Source: Microbacteriaceae bacterium (GTDB lineage Bacteria; Actinomycetota; Actinomycetes; Actinomycetales; Microbacteriaceae). From it: a stretch of DNA of 39,556 bases. Each line of letters starts with the position of its first letter. Position 1 is the stretch's first letter. This document shows positions 1-8,202 of the stretch, in pieces. The stretch covers positions 1-39,556 of the forward strand of contig CANGGK010000007.1 in NCBI GenBank assembly GCA_947453475.1. Direction: 5' to 3'. The notes beneath the pieces were generated by a model, which did no database searches, had not been told where the DNA came from, and was given only the letters and a program-made list of their open reading frames with translations. A program made the translations under genes and the position numbers.

Positions 1-22
1 ACACCGCCGGACTTAATTTAAC

Positions 23-53
23 AAAATGGCCACCTTTTTAAGGTGGCCATTTT
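23..53 (+). terminator. Rho-independent terminator of the upstream gene
   Basis: A perfect 14-bp inverted repeat (AAAATGGCCACCTT and its complement) is separated by a TTT loop. The 3' arm ends in four T and is followed by GGTTT. It lies just before the first gene and most likely ends transcription of a gene left of the window. In related actinobacteria that neighbour is often tyrS, but none of it is visible here. The A-run before and T-run after the stem would let it work in both directions. Confidence 0.8.
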
Positions 54-90
54 GGTTTAACATGGATATTTGTATGCCTAGGAGAGTCAA

Positions 91-1272
91 ATGAGCGAAC
101 GAGAGTTCGAAAATCGTCCAAAACGAGCCTTTTCCGGCGAGCGTAGCTCAGGATCAGGGTCGGGACGCGGCGGTAGCGACCGTCGTCAAGACGCTCCTAG
201 CGGCCGCGCACGTCGCGAAGACAATCCAAACGCAGTCCGTCCAGACTGGCAGCAGCGCGTTGCCCGTCCTGTGGACTACGACAAGCCAAAGAGCCCACTA
301 ATCCCGGATGAAATTACCGAGAAAGATCTTGAGCTTGGTCTGCGGGTGCAGCTGAAGACACTAACTCCTGAGAACGCCGAAATGGTTGCACGCCATCTGG
401 CGATGGTTGGGTTGCTCATCGAGCAGGATCCTGAGCTTGCTCACCAGCACGCCCTTGCAGCTGCCGGTCGTGCTGCACGCATCGCCTTGGTTCGTGAAAC
501 TGTAGGCATTACTGCCTACACCGTTGGCGATTTTGCCGTTGCACTTCGCGAACTGTTGACTTTCCGTCGCATTTCGGGCTCAAACGACCAGCTTCCCTTG
601 ATGGTTGACTGCGAGAGAGGCCTTGAACGACCTGACCGCGCACTCGAGCTCGGGCGTTCGGTAGACCGCGCCACACTTCTACCCGGTGTCAGAGTTAACC
701 TTGCCATCGCTATGTCTGGTGCCCGTCTTGATCGCGGCGAAAATGACCTTGCGCTGGCTGAACTTCAGATTCCAGAACTCAACCCAGAGAAGGTTTTCCC
801 TTACTCTGTTCCGCTTTTTTACGCCTATGCTGACACCCTAGAAATTCTTGGCAAAGACGCCGAGTCTAAGCGTTGGCTGTCACTTGCAGAACGTGCCGAG
901 TCTGCGCTGAACGGTAACCCAGGCCCTGAAGATGAAATCATTCAGGTGCTCGAGGAATTCGAAATTCCAGTGCGTGTTGAGCGCAAGGAATGGGAGCCGC
1001 GAGACGACCGTGGAAGTCGCGATTCTCGTGACGACCGTGGTTCGCGAGACTCACGAGACTCTCGAGATGATCGACCTCGCAACTTCGCACCAAGAAACGC
1101 AGAACGCCCGGTGCGCGGTTACGGTGAACGTTCCGACCGCCCAGCTCGGCCTGAGCGAGATGGCGATGCTCCGTGGGCCCCACGCGATAATGAATCTCCG
1201 CGTCCACAGCGCGATCGCGCACCTCGCGAAGGTGCTCGTGACCGTAAGTTCGGTGAAGACCGTGGCCGCTAG
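91..1272 (+). CDS. TPR-like protein with disordered Arg/Asp-rich tails (Rv1691-type)
   Basis: This 393-residue protein is probably cytoplasmic. Residues 1 to about 65 are rich in Arg, Ser and Gly. Residues about 70-290 form a helical region like a tetratricopeptide solenoid, with Ala/Leu-rich paired helices such as AEMVARHLAMVGLLIEQDP. The tail from about residue 300 is Arg/Asp-rich and includes tandem DDRGSRDSR units. No signal peptide or catalytic motif is visible. The ATG at 91 has a good AGGAGAG ribosome site. Its place before the HAD phosphatase, tlyA and NAD kinase genes matches Rv1691 of M. tuberculosis, a conserved protein without a clear role. The solenoid suggests protein binding, and the charged tails could bind RNA or acidic partners; both are inferences. 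Confidence 0.85.
   Translation: MSEREFENRPKRAFSGERSSGSGSGRGGSDRRQDAPSGRARREDNPNAVRPDWQQRVARPVDYDKPKSPLIPDEITEKDLELGLRVQLKTLTPENAEMVARHLAMVGLLIEQDPELAHQHALAAAGRAARIALVRETVGITAYTVGDFAVALRELLTFRRISGSNDQLPLMVDCERGLERPDRALELGRSVDRATLLPGVRVNLAIAMSGARLDRGENDLALAELQIPELNPEKVFPYSVPLFYAYADTLEILGKDAESKRWLSLAERAESALNGNPGPEDEIIQVLEEFEIPVRVERKEWEPRDDRGSRDSRDDRGSRDSRDSRDDRPRNFAPRNAERPVRGYGERSDRPARPERDGDAPWAPRDNESPRPQRDRAPREGARDRKFGEDRGR
1003..1074 (+). repeat. In-gene tandem repeat encoding DDRGSRDSR units
   Basis: Imperfect direct repeats of about 24 bases (GACGACCGTGG followed by TCGCGA-type codons) encode two DDRGSRDSRDD-like units and then RDSRDDRP. Codons vary between copies (CGT, CGC, CGA; GAC, GAT), so the protein repeat has probably been kept longer than the DNA repeat. 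Confidence 0.7.
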
Positions 1273-2245
1273 AATTTGGTCTGACTACGACGTACTTCTT
1301 GCCGATCTTGACGGCGTAGTTTACGAAGGTACCGCTGCAATCAAGGATGCGCCAGAGGCCATCCTGGCCCTTCAAGAGCAGGGACTGCCAATTGGTTACG
1401 TCACAAACAACTCGTCTCGCAAACCCGAAACAATTGCCGCTCAGTTAGCTGGCTTCGGCGTTCACTGTGAACCTCGAGACATCATCGGGTCGGGTAAGAC
1501 CGGAGTAGATATTTTACGAACCATGGTGCCCGAAGGGTCAAAGGTTTTGGTTGTCGGCGGTGAGGGGCTTCGCGCTCGGGTCACCGAAGGCGGATTTGAG
1601 CTCGTTGAGAATTCGGATGCCAAGCCAGATGCTGTGATTCAAGGGTTTGCACCAGACGTTTCGTGGCGTGACCTAGCCGAGGCGGCTTTCTCAATTCAAA
1701 ACGGCGCCAAATGGGTTGCTACCAATCAAGATTGGACTCTTCCGCAGGAAAAGGGGCTAGCGCCAGGCAACGGCACTTTGGTGTCGGCCGTTCACACGGC
1801 TGTGGGTCAACTTCCGATTGTTGCCGGTAAGCCTGAACCGGCAATCTTCCACACCGCAGTGGGGCACTTCGGTGCCGCCAAGGCTTTGTTCATCGGAGAT
1901 CGGATCGACACCGACATCACCGGAGCAAATCGCGCAGGCCTTGATTCGGTTTTGGTGCTAACCGGCGTGAGCACTCGCAAGGAAGTAATCGGCATCAAGC
2001 CAGAAGGCCGACCGACATACATAATCGGTTCTATGGCCGAGTTGTTGAAGCCATACAAGGCTCCAAGAAAGACTAAGCGGGGCTTCGCCTGCGATGGCGC
2101 GGAAGTTGAATTGCTCGGCAACAAAGTAGTTGTCACCATTGGTGACCCGAAGAGCATGGGCGCGCTGCGCGCGGCCTGCGCCGTTATCTATGCCAGTGAT
2201 TTGCCGATTTACGCGCTGGATGTTGAAGCCGCGCTTTACGAATAG
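1262..2245 (+). CDS. HAD-superfamily IIA sugar/glycerol phosphatase (Rv1692-type)
   Basis: This 327-residue protein is a HAD phosphatase of the NagD/PGP subfamily. Visible motifs are the nucleophile motif DLDG (Asp15 and Asp17), VTNNSS (motif II), GKPEPAIF with the motif III lysine, and GDRIDTDI (motif IV). A C-terminal segment of about 50 residues after the HAD core also occurs in mycobacterial Rv1692, reported as a glycerol-3-phosphate phosphatase; substrate here is inferred from that. The GTG at 1262 was chosen because GGTGAAG lies just upstream and the protein then begins close to the catalytic motif. A GTG at 1253 is an alternative. The gene overlaps the end of the TPR-like gene by 11 bases, so coupled translation is likely. 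The open frame continues far upstream but is shadow sequence of the repeat-rich gene. Confidence 0.9.
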   Translation: MAARIWSDYDVLLADLDGVVYEGTAAIKDAPEAILALQEQGLPIGYVTNNSSRKPETIAAQLAGFGVHCEPRDIIGSGKTGVDILRTMVPEGSKVLVVGGEGLRARVTEGGFELVENSDAKPDAVIQGFAPDVSWRDLAEAAFSIQNGAKWVATNQDWTLPQEKGLAPGNGTLVSAVHTAVGQLPIVAGKPEPAIFHTAVGHFGAAKALFIGDRIDTDITGANRAGLDSVLVLTGVSTRKEVIGIKPEGRPTYIIGSMAELLKPYKAPRKTKRGFACDGAEVELLGNKVVVTIGDPKSMGALRAACAVIYASDLPIYALDVEAALYE

Positions 2246-2248
2246 GCT
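2243..2248 (+). promoter_or_regulatory. Candidate -10 element TAGGCT for the 46-residue gene (leaderless)
   Basis: TAGGCT fits the actinobacterial housekeeping sigma -10 pattern TAnnnT. It ends six bases before the ATG at 2255, so the transcript would start at or next to the start codon. Its first three bases are the stop codon of the HAD gene. No clear -35 is seen. Confidence 0.4.
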
Positions 2249-2254
2249 TTAGGT

Positions 2255-2395
2255 ATGTCAGAAGATCTTGTTTCACAGGTAAAAGCCGAGGTTGAGCGCA
2301 TTACTGCGCTTCCGTTGGACCAACAGGTTAATGACTTTTCGGCACTCCGCGAAGAGCTTGAGTCGGTTCTAAACGACTCTGATTCGAATCGGTAA
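2255..2395 (+). CDS. 46-residue conserved small protein (Rv1693 position)
   Basis: The frame encodes MSEDLVSQVKAEVERITALP followed by LDQQVNDFSALREELESVLN and a short acidic end. It is almost entirely predicted helix with spaced Leu/Val residues, so a short coiled coil or helical hairpin is plausible. It sits exactly where Rv1693, also a tiny protein, sits in M. tuberculosis between the HAD phosphatase and tlyA. That conserved position is the main reason to call it real. It ends five bases before the TTG start of tlyA. Function is unknown; joint expression with tlyA is likely. It has a candidate leaderless promoter and no clear ribosome-binding site. Confidence 0.7.
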   Translation: MSEDLVSQVKAEVERITALPLDQQVNDFSALREELESVLNDSDSNR

Positions 2396-2399
2396 GCAG

Positions 2400-3209
2400 T
2401 TGCGCATAGACGTTGCACTGGTTGAGTTAGGGCTCGCCAGATCGAGAAATCACGCATCAACCTTGATTGACGCCGATCGCGTTTTGATCAACGGTCGCGC
2501 CGCCCGCAAGGCATCCCAGCCGGTAATTGACGGGGCCGAGATAGTGGTGCTTGAGGCGGTCGACTACGTTAGCCGCGCTGGTCACAAGCTGGCCAAGGCC
2601 CTCGATGTTTTTGCTGAGATTGACCCGGTAAACAAGACCGCCCTGGATGTAGGCGCGTCTACCGGAGGATTCACAGATGTGTTGCTGCGTCGCGGCATTG
2701 GCCGCGTTTTCGCAATAGACGTGGGCCACGACCAAATGGCCCTCGAGCTGCTCGATAACCCAAAGGTGATCAGCATGGAGGGGTTCAACGCGCGAGACCT
2801 GTCGTTAGAGACATTGGCTGAAGCCAGCGGTGTTTCTACAGACAAAATAAACATCGATTTGGTTGTCGGTGACTTGTCTTTTATTTCACTCACCTTGGTA
2901 CTCGAGCAGATTCTTTCGGTGGCGCCTAAAGCCGAATACGTGTTGCTAATCAAGCCTCAGTTCGAGGTTGGCAAGCAGTCGCTGCACGCTTCTGGCATCG
3001 TTACCGATCACCGTTTGCGTGCCGGTGCAATAAAGCAAGTGGTTGACGCGGCCCACGACTTGGGCATTGGGGTTCGCGGTCTAACCCGTTCAGAACTTCC
3101 GGGCACCCACGGAAACATCGAATATGTTGTGTGGATAAGCCCACTTGAACCGGTTAATCGGTCAAAATGGACAGACAGGATCGAAGCTTTAGCCAAGGAG
3201 GGCAAATGA
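2400..3209 (+). CDS. tlyA: TlyA-type 2'-O-ribose rRNA methyltransferase
   Basis: This 269-residue protein has an N-terminal S4 RNA-binding domain (residues about 1-60, with LVELGLARSRNHA) joined to an FtsJ/RrmJ-type methyltransferase domain. The SAM-binding motif DVGASTGGF is at residues 83-91, and GDLSFISL and LIKPQFE carry the conserved Asp and Lys of the K-D-K-E type site. In mycobacteria TlyA methylates 16S and 23S rRNA and its loss gives capreomycin resistance. The start is the rare TTG at 2400, because the S4 domain needs the residues from there and no ATG or GTG fits. It follows the 46-residue gene by four bases and overlaps the NAD kinase start by four bases (ATGA). Confidence 0.93.
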   Translation: MRIDVALVELGLARSRNHASTLIDADRVLINGRAARKASQPVIDGAEIVVLEAVDYVSRAGHKLAKALDVFAEIDPVNKTALDVGASTGGFTDVLLRRGIGRVFAIDVGHDQMALELLDNPKVISMEGFNARDLSLETLAEASGVSTDKINIDLVVGDLSFISLTLVLEQILSVAPKAEYVLLIKPQFEVGKQSLHASGIVTDHRLRAGAIKQVVDAAHDLGIGVRGLTRSELPGTHGNIEYVVWISPLEPVNRSKWTDRIEALAKEGK

Positions 3210-4159
3210 GTGCTGCACGTAAAGTGTTGCTCGTAACTCACACGCGCCGTCCGGAGGCTCTTGCCGCCGCACTTGAGACCTGCCAGAAATTAGTTTCAGC
3301 CGGCATTACGCCTGTGATGGCAGCTGCTGACCAAGCGGAACTCTCTGCTTACGCGGTAGAGCAAATGGCCGCTCGTGGCGGATCCTCGCTGCCAACCGAA
3401 ATTCGGATTCTTGACCGAGACACCACCCTGGCCGACATTGAAGTCGCAATGGTTTTGGGTGGAGACGGAACAATACTCAAAGCTGCAGAAGTTGTGCGTG
3501 AGGCTCGCGTTCCGCTGGTTGGCATCAACCTCGGCCACGTAGGTTTCTTGGCTGAAAGCGAACGAGATGGTTTAGCCGAGGCCGTTGATCGTGTCGTTGC
3601 CAAAGACTACGTGGTCAAAGAGCGCATGACTCTGGATGTTCGAGTCTTTGTCGAGGGTTCTGAGGTTTACCGCACCTGGGCGCTAAATGAAGCTACCGTC
3701 GAAAAGAGCGAGCGCGAGCGCATGCTCGAAGTGGTTGTCGAGGTAGAAGAGCACCCGCTATCAAGCTTTGGTTGCGACGGCATCGTGATTGCCACACCCA
3801 CTGGTTCGACCGCCTACGCATTCTCTGCGGGTGGCCCGGTAGTTTGGCCTTCGGTCGAGGCGCTGCTGCTAGTTCCACTGAGCGCCCACGCGCTCTTTGC
3901 GCGCCCACTCGTGATCAAGCCTGATGCTTTGGTAGCAGTAGAAGTGCTGCACCGAAGTGCCGGGCACGGAGTGCTTTGGTGTGACGGGCGCCGAACCTGG
4001 CAGCTGCCGCCGGGTGCGCGTGTAGAGGTTGTTCAGTCTGACAAGCCAGTGCTATTAGCTCGATTGAGAAACAGCACCTTTACCGACCGCCTGGTAAAGA
4101 AATTCTCATTACCCGTTGCCGGGTGGCGCGGTGCTGACGAAGTGCACAAGGCCGAATAG
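3206..4159 (+). CDS. nadK: NAD kinase
   Basis: This enzyme phosphorylates NAD to NADP using ATP or polyphosphate. The 317-residue protein carries the GGDGT motif (residues 85-89), the ALNEA motif, and the glycine-rich GCDGIVIATPTGSTAYAFS segment that forms the NAD site. Length is normal for the family. The ATG at 3206 is preceded by the strong AAGGAGGG ribosome site located inside tlyA and overlaps the tlyA stop. The tlyA-nadK-recN order is conserved in actinobacteria. A reading-frame extension to 3167 exists but lacks a ribosome site. Confidence 0.96.
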   Translation: MSAARKVLLVTHTRRPEALAAALETCQKLVSAGITPVMAAADQAELSAYAVEQMAARGGSSLPTEIRILDRDTTLADIEVAMVLGGDGTILKAAEVVREARVPLVGINLGHVGFLAESERDGLAEAVDRVVAKDYVVKERMTLDVRVFVEGSEVYRTWALNEATVEKSERERMLEVVVEVEEHPLSSFGCDGIVIATPTGSTAYAFSAGGPVVWPSVEALLLVPLSAHALFARPLVIKPDALVAVEVLHRSAGHGVLWCDGRRTWQLPPGARVEVVQSDKPVLLARLRNSTFTDRLVKKFSLPVAGWRGADEVHKAE

Positions 4160-4166
4160 ACAGCTA

Positions 4167-5864
4167 ATGATCGAAGAGATTTACATTCGCGATCTTGGGG
4201 TGATTCAAGAGGCGCGTTTGCCTTTTGGTAAGGGCCTAACCGTGATTACCGGTGAAACCGGTGCTGGTAAAACCATGGTTTTATCTGCCCTTGGGCTGCT
4301 TCTCGGTGAAAGAGCCGACACCGCCAGCATTCGTCGAGGGCAAGATCAGGCATTCGTTGAAGGCCGCTGGTTAATCGCCGAGAATTCACCGGTAATCGAG
4401 CGGGTGCGCGATGCTGGCTCTGATGTTGAGCAAGGCGAATTGATCTTGAACCGCTCGGTTTCGAGTGAAGGGCGAAGTCGCGCTTCGGTATCAGGTCGTT
4501 CGACCCCGGTTGGATTGCTCAACGAGCTAGGTGAAATGCTGGTTGTCGTTCACGGCCAGTCAGACCAGATCCGCTTGAAGTCGGCTGTTGCGCAGCGCGA
4601 GGCACTCGACCAATTTGGTGGAGCAGGCTTGGCTACCGCTCTCGCCGAATACCAGGCAACCTTCAAGGCCTGGCGTGAGCTCACCCAGAGACTTGAAGAA
4701 CTAAAGGCTTCACTCGACGCCCGTGCCGCAGAGGCTGATGAACTTCGTAACGCGGTAGATGAGCTCGAAAAGCTAGATGCTCGCTCAGGTGAAGACCTAG
4801 AACTTGCCGAGAAGGCAGAGCGTATAAACAACTTAGAAATCTTGCGTGCAGCGGCATCTCTTGCTCACGAGGCGCTTTCATCCGAGGGGTTCGGTGACTC
4901 ACCGGATGCGCTGGGGCTCATTGGGCAGGCCAGGCGCTCGCTAGAACAAGTTGCCAATCACGATGCAGAATTGGGCCGTCTTGCCGAACTTCTTAAGGCT
5001 GTGAGCGTTCAGTTGGTCGATGCATCTGGAGAGATTTCGAGCTACCTAGCCTCGTTAGACCTAGAAGGCGCCGGCGAAATAAACCTGATTCAAGATAGGC
5101 GAGCAGCGCTTACCGCCGCTATGCGCAAGTATGGGCCGACTCTCGACGAGGTCATCAACTATCGCTCAAGCGCTTCAGATCGCCTACTTGAACTCGACTC
5201 TTCTTCGGAGACAATCGATCAACTTGGCCTTGAGTATGAAGCTCTGTCGGCAAAACTAAAGATTCAGGCCGACTCGCTAACTGCCCTGCGAGTTTCGGCT
5301 GCAAGCAGGCTGGCAGAACTAGTCACGGCCGAGCTAAAAGAGTTGGCCATGGGTGGTGCGAGCCTGGTGGTGGAGGTTGGTTATGCCGATGCCTACGGAA
5401 GTCACGGTCAAGATTCGGTTTCGATTCAGCTGAGTTCTTACCCGGGTGCCGAACCGAGACCGCTTGGCAAGGGCGCCAGCGGTGGCGAGCTATCGAGAAT
5501 TATGTTGGCCATCGAGGTTGTGCTCGCCGAAACGCAGCAGGCCCCGACTTTTATCTTTGATGAAGTGGACGCTGGTGTTGGTGGCGCAGCGGCCATCGAG
5601 GTTGGTCGTCGCCTTGCCATGTTGGCTCAACGAGCGCAGGTAATTGTGGTTACTCACTTGGCGCAGGTTGCCGCGTATGCCACTTCGCACCTTCGGGTGC
5701 TCAAAACCAGCTCGGTTGAATTCACTGCCACCGATGTTGTCTTGCTCGACAACGAGACTCGAGTTGAAGAGCTTGCACGAATGCTTTCGGGTCTAAGCGA
5801 TTCGGAATCGGGCCTCGCGCACGCCGCCGAGCTGCGTGTTAGAGCGCTATCCGAGTTTTCTTAA
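4167..5864 (+). CDS. recN: DNA repair ATPase RecN
   Basis: RecN is an SMC-like ATPase that tethers DNA during double-strand break repair. The 565-residue protein has Walker A GETGAGKT at residues 29-36, a long coiled-coil middle (about 160-370, rich in Leu, Glu and Ala), the ABC signature ASGGELSRIMLA, and Walker B FIFDEVDAGVGG near the C terminus. The ATG at 4167 gives the usual RecN N terminus (MIEEIYIRDLGVI). It is seven bases after nadK and has only a weak ribosome site, so translation may depend on coupling. In mycobacteria two further genes (Rv1697, Rv1698) lie between recN and pyrG; they are absent here. Confidence 0.96.
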   Translation: MIEEIYIRDLGVIQEARLPFGKGLTVITGETGAGKTMVLSALGLLLGERADTASIRRGQDQAFVEGRWLIAENSPVIERVRDAGSDVEQGELILNRSVSSEGRSRASVSGRSTPVGLLNELGEMLVVVHGQSDQIRLKSAVAQREALDQFGGAGLATALAEYQATFKAWRELTQRLEELKASLDARAAEADELRNAVDELEKLDARSGEDLELAEKAERINNLEILRAAASLAHEALSSEGFGDSPDALGLIGQARRSLEQVANHDAELGRLAELLKAVSVQLVDASGEISSYLASLDLEGAGEINLIQDRRAALTAAMRKYGPTLDEVINYRSSASDRLLELDSSSETIDQLGLEYEALSAKLKIQADSLTALRVSAASRLAELVTAELKELAMGGASLVVEVGYADAYGSHGQDSVSIQLSSYPGAEPRPLGKGASGGELSRIMLAIEVVLAETQQAPTFIFDEVDAGVGGAAAIEVGRRLAMLAQRAQVIVVTHLAQVAAYATSHLRVLKTSSVEFTATDVVLLDNETRVEELARMLSGLSDSESGLAHAAELRVRALSEFS

Positions 5865-5889
5865 TAAACTCGCCGGCTTCCGCTCTAAT

Positions 5890-5920
5890 TTCGCAAAAAG
5901 ATCTTTAAATCTTTGACGAA
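5890..5920. repeat. AT-rich imperfect inverted repeat between recN and pyrG
   Basis: AAAGAT (5897-5902) and ATCTTT (5909-5914) are inverted around a six-base loop. Outer TTCG (5890-5893) and CGAA (5917-5920) extend the symmetry across a small internal bulge. It lies 26 bases after recN. It could be a weak terminator or protein site; there is no T-run. Confidence 0.35.
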
Positions 5921-5957
5921 TATCCATGTCTAGCCATTTTGCTACTCGTGTAATTGG

Positions 5958-5963
5958 TAGGCT
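5958..5963 (+). promoter_or_regulatory. Candidate -10 element TAGGCT of pyrG
   Basis: TAGGCT ends eight bases before the pyrG ATG at 5972, so the RNA would start almost at the start codon. No ribosome site lies between. This matches the pattern at other genes in the window. The -35 is not recognisable at the usual spacing. Confidence 0.45.
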
Positions 5964-5971
5964 GTAATTCC

Positions 5972-7648
5972 ATGGCAGAAGCAATGGAACCCGGTAGAAC
6001 ACGTCACATTTTCGTCACCGGAGGTGTTGCATCATCGCTCGGAAAAGGCCTCACCGCCTCGAGCCTAGGCAACCTACTTCGTGCTCGCGGACTCAAAGTC
6101 GTGATGCAGAAACTAGACCCGTACCTAAACGTCGACCCGGGCACAATGAACCCGTTTCAGCACGGTGAAGTATTCGTCACCGATGATGGCGCCGAGACCG
6201 ACCTAGACATTGGTCACTACGAGCGCTTTCTAGACATCAACCTCGGTCAGTCGGCCAACGTAACCACCGGCCAGATCTACTCGACCGTAATTGCTCGTGA
6301 GCGTCGCGGTGAGTACCTCGGTGACACGGTTCAGGTAATTCCTCACATCACCGATGAAATCAAGCGTCGCATGCGTCTTCAGGCGCACGAGACTCCTGCT
6401 CCAGACGTAATCATCACCGAAATTGGTGGAACCGTCGGAGACATCGAATCGCAGCCTTTTCTAGAAGCAGCTCGCCAGGTTCGCCATGAGGTCGGCCGCG
6501 ACAACGTTTTCTATGTTCACGTGTCTTTGGTTCCTTACCTTGCCGCATCGGGCGAGTTGAAGACCAAGCCGACCCAGCATTCTGTTGCCACACTTCGTTC
6601 AATCGGAATTCAGCCGGACGCAGTGGTTTGTCGCAGCGACCGCGAGCTTCCTGAAGGAATCAAAAACAAGATTGCTCTGATGTGTGACATCGACAAGAGT
6701 GCAGTGGTAACCGCCGCGGATGCTGCCAGCATCTACGACATTCCTAAGGTTCTAAACCGTCAGGGCCTCGACTCTTATATTGTCAAGAAGTTTGGTTTCC
6801 CAGAGACCCCGGTTGACTGGAGTCGTTGGCAGGGCGTGCTTGACGCGGTGCACAACCCTAAGCATGAAGTTCGCATTGGTTTGGTGGGTAAGTACATCGA
6901 CCTTCCGGATGCCTACCTTTCAGTAACCGAGGCTTTGCGTGCCGGTGGTTTCGCAAACATGACCAAGGTGCACATCAAGTGGATTGCGTCTGACTCTTGC
7001 GAGACTCCAGAAGGTGCCGAAGCTCAGCTTTCTGACGTTGACGCCATCTGCATTCCTGGAGGTTTCGGTGTTCGCGGCATTGAGGGCAAGCTTGGTGCTT
7101 TGACCTATGCCCGCGAGAACAAGATTCCAACCCTCGGCCTATGCCTTGGTCTACAGTGCATGGTTATCGAATACGCGCGCAGCAAGGCTGGCCTTGCCGG
7201 TGCATCTTCTACCGAGTTTGACCCAGAGGCAAAGTTCCCGGTTATCGCAACCATGGCAGAGCAGGTCGACATCCTCGCCTCCGGTGATATGGGTGGAACG
7301 ATGCGCCTTGGTCTATACGAGGCCAAGCTGAAGCCTGGTTCGATCGTTGAAGAGGTTTACGGAGCGAGCTCAATCGAAGAGCGCCACCGCCACCGCTATG
7401 AAGTGAACAACAACTACCGTGCTCAGATTGCTGAGGCAGGCTTAGTATTCTCGGGCACCTCGCCAGACGACCACCTGGTCGAGTTTGTTGAGTTGCCTCG
7501 AGAGGTTCACCCTTATTACGTGGCAACCCAGGCTCACCCTGAGTTCCGGTCACGACCTACCAACGCGCACCCATTGTTCCGCGGCCTTGTTGCCGCGGCA
7601 ATCAAACGCCAAGAATCAAACAAGCTCTTTGAGGTCAAGGATGCCTAA
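5972..7648 (+). CDS. pyrG: CTP synthase
   Basis: This enzyme makes CTP from UTP, ATP and glutamine. The 558-residue protein has the N-terminal synthetase domain with [13 protein letters not shown] (residues about 14-26) and [18 protein letters not shown]. The C-terminal class I glutamine amidotransferase domain contains [10 protein letters not shown], the nucleophile Cys391 in LCLGLQ, and QAHPEF with the catalytic His and Glu. The ATG at 5972 was preferred over an upstream TTG at 5954 because the family starts near here and a TAGGCT box lies directly upstream. The gene begins a new transcript after a 107-base gap and continues into the Nudix gene, which it overlaps by eight bases. Confidence 0.97.
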   Translation: MAEAMEPGRTRHIFVTGGVASSLGKGLTASSLGNLLRARGLKVVMQKLDPYLNVDPGTMNPFQHGEVFVTDDGAETDLDIGHYERFLDINLGQSANVTTGQIYSTVIARERRGEYLGDTVQVIPHITDEIKRRMRLQAHETPAPDVIITEIGGTVGDIESQPFLEAARQVRHEVGRDNVFYVHVSLVPYLAASGELKTKPTQHSVATLRSIGIQPDAVVCRSDRELPEGIKNKIALMCDIDKSAVVTAADAASIYDIPKVLNRQGLDSYIVKKFGFPETPVDWSRWQGVLDAVHNPKHEVRIGLVGKYIDLPDAYLSVTEALRAGGFANMTKVHIKWIASDSCETPEGAEAQLSDVDAICIPGGFGVRGIEGKLGALTYARENKIPTLGLCLGLQCMVIEYARSKAGLAGASSTEFDPEAKFPVIATMAEQVDILASGDMGGTMRLGLYEAKLKPGSIVEEVYGASSIEERHRHRYEVNNNYRAQIAEAGLVFSGTSPDDHLVEFVELPREVHPYYVATQAHPEFRSRPTNAHPLFRGLVAAAIKRQESNKLFEVKDA

Positions 7649-8198
7649 AGACCGACCTGCGTATCTTGCAATAAGCAAGAGCGAGGTTGTCTTTGAAGGC
7701 AAAATCTGGGACATCAAACGCGAGTCTTTTGACTACAACGGCTCAACCCTGGTTCGTGAGTTTGTCGCGCATCCTGGAGCGGTGGCAGTTATTGCGTTGA
7801 ATGAAGCCAATCGAGTGCTTCTTATCAATCAGTATCGGCACCCGGTTCGCGAATACCTTTGGGAGATTCCGGCCGGACTGCTCGACATGCCGGGGGAGTC
7901 GAAGCTTGAAGCGGCAAAGCGAGAGCTGCTTGAAGAAACCGGCTACATCGCCGAATCTTGGGAACACCTGATCGAGTTTCACACCACTCCGGGCGGCAAT
8001 AACGAAACCATCGCGATTTTCTTAGCCAGAGAACTTCGTCACCAAGGGCACGATCTTGAGCTCGAGGGCGAAGAGACCGATATGGCTGTTGAGTGGATTC
8101 CCCTTGGCGAAGCTCTTAATAGCGTCTTAGCCTCAGACATGAGAAGCCCTAGCGCCGCGGTAGGAATCATGGCCGCAGCCCACAAACTTGGTATCTAA
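7641..8198 (+). CDS. Nudix hydrolase, ADP-ribose pyrophosphatase type (Rv1700-like)
   Basis: This enzyme probably cleaves ADP-ribose to AMP and ribose 5-phosphate. The 185-residue protein contains the Nudix box, with GLLDMPGE followed by a seven-residue spacer and RELLEETG, which binds the metals. One extra residue lies between the first Gly and Glu compared with the textbook pattern. The preceding YLWEIPAG and the later TTPGGNNE resemble ADP-ribose pyrophosphatases. The ATG at 7641 has GAGGTCAAGG just upstream and overlaps the end of pyrG. The pyrG-nudix-xerD order matches M. tuberculosis Rv1699-Rv1701. Substrate is inferred. Confidence 0.9.
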   Translation: MPKDRPAYLAISKSEVVFEGKIWDIKRESFDYNGSTLVREFVAHPGAVAVIALNEANRVLLINQYRHPVREYLWEIPAGLLDMPGESKLEAAKRELLEETGYIAESWEHLIEFHTTPGGNNETIAIFLARELRHQGHDLELEGEETDMAVEWIPLGEALNSVLASDMRSPSAAVGIMAAAHKLGI

Positions 8199-8202
8199 GA
8201 CG

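Noticed and set aside
1003-1074. Possible CRISPR or regulatory DNA repeat
   Set aside because: The repeats are in frame, codons vary and no unique spacers separate equal-length units. It is a protein repeat.
932-1261. Open frame upstream of the HAD phosphatase start
   Set aside because: It is the alternative frame of the Arg/Asp repeat region of the previous gene, and the encoded residues have no resemblance to the HAD family.
938-1375. Minus-strand open frame of 145 codons
   Set aside because: It lies opposite two well-supported genes, has no ribosome site, and its His/Arg-rich composition is what the antisense of that repeat region would give.
5913-5918. TTGACG as a -35 for pyrG
   Set aside because: It is 39 bases before TAGGCT, far beyond a normal spacer, and no -10 lies 17 bases downstream.
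5954-5971. TTG at 5954 as the pyrG start
   Set aside because: It would add MVGCNS before a normal N terminus, and the TAGGCT box overlaps it.
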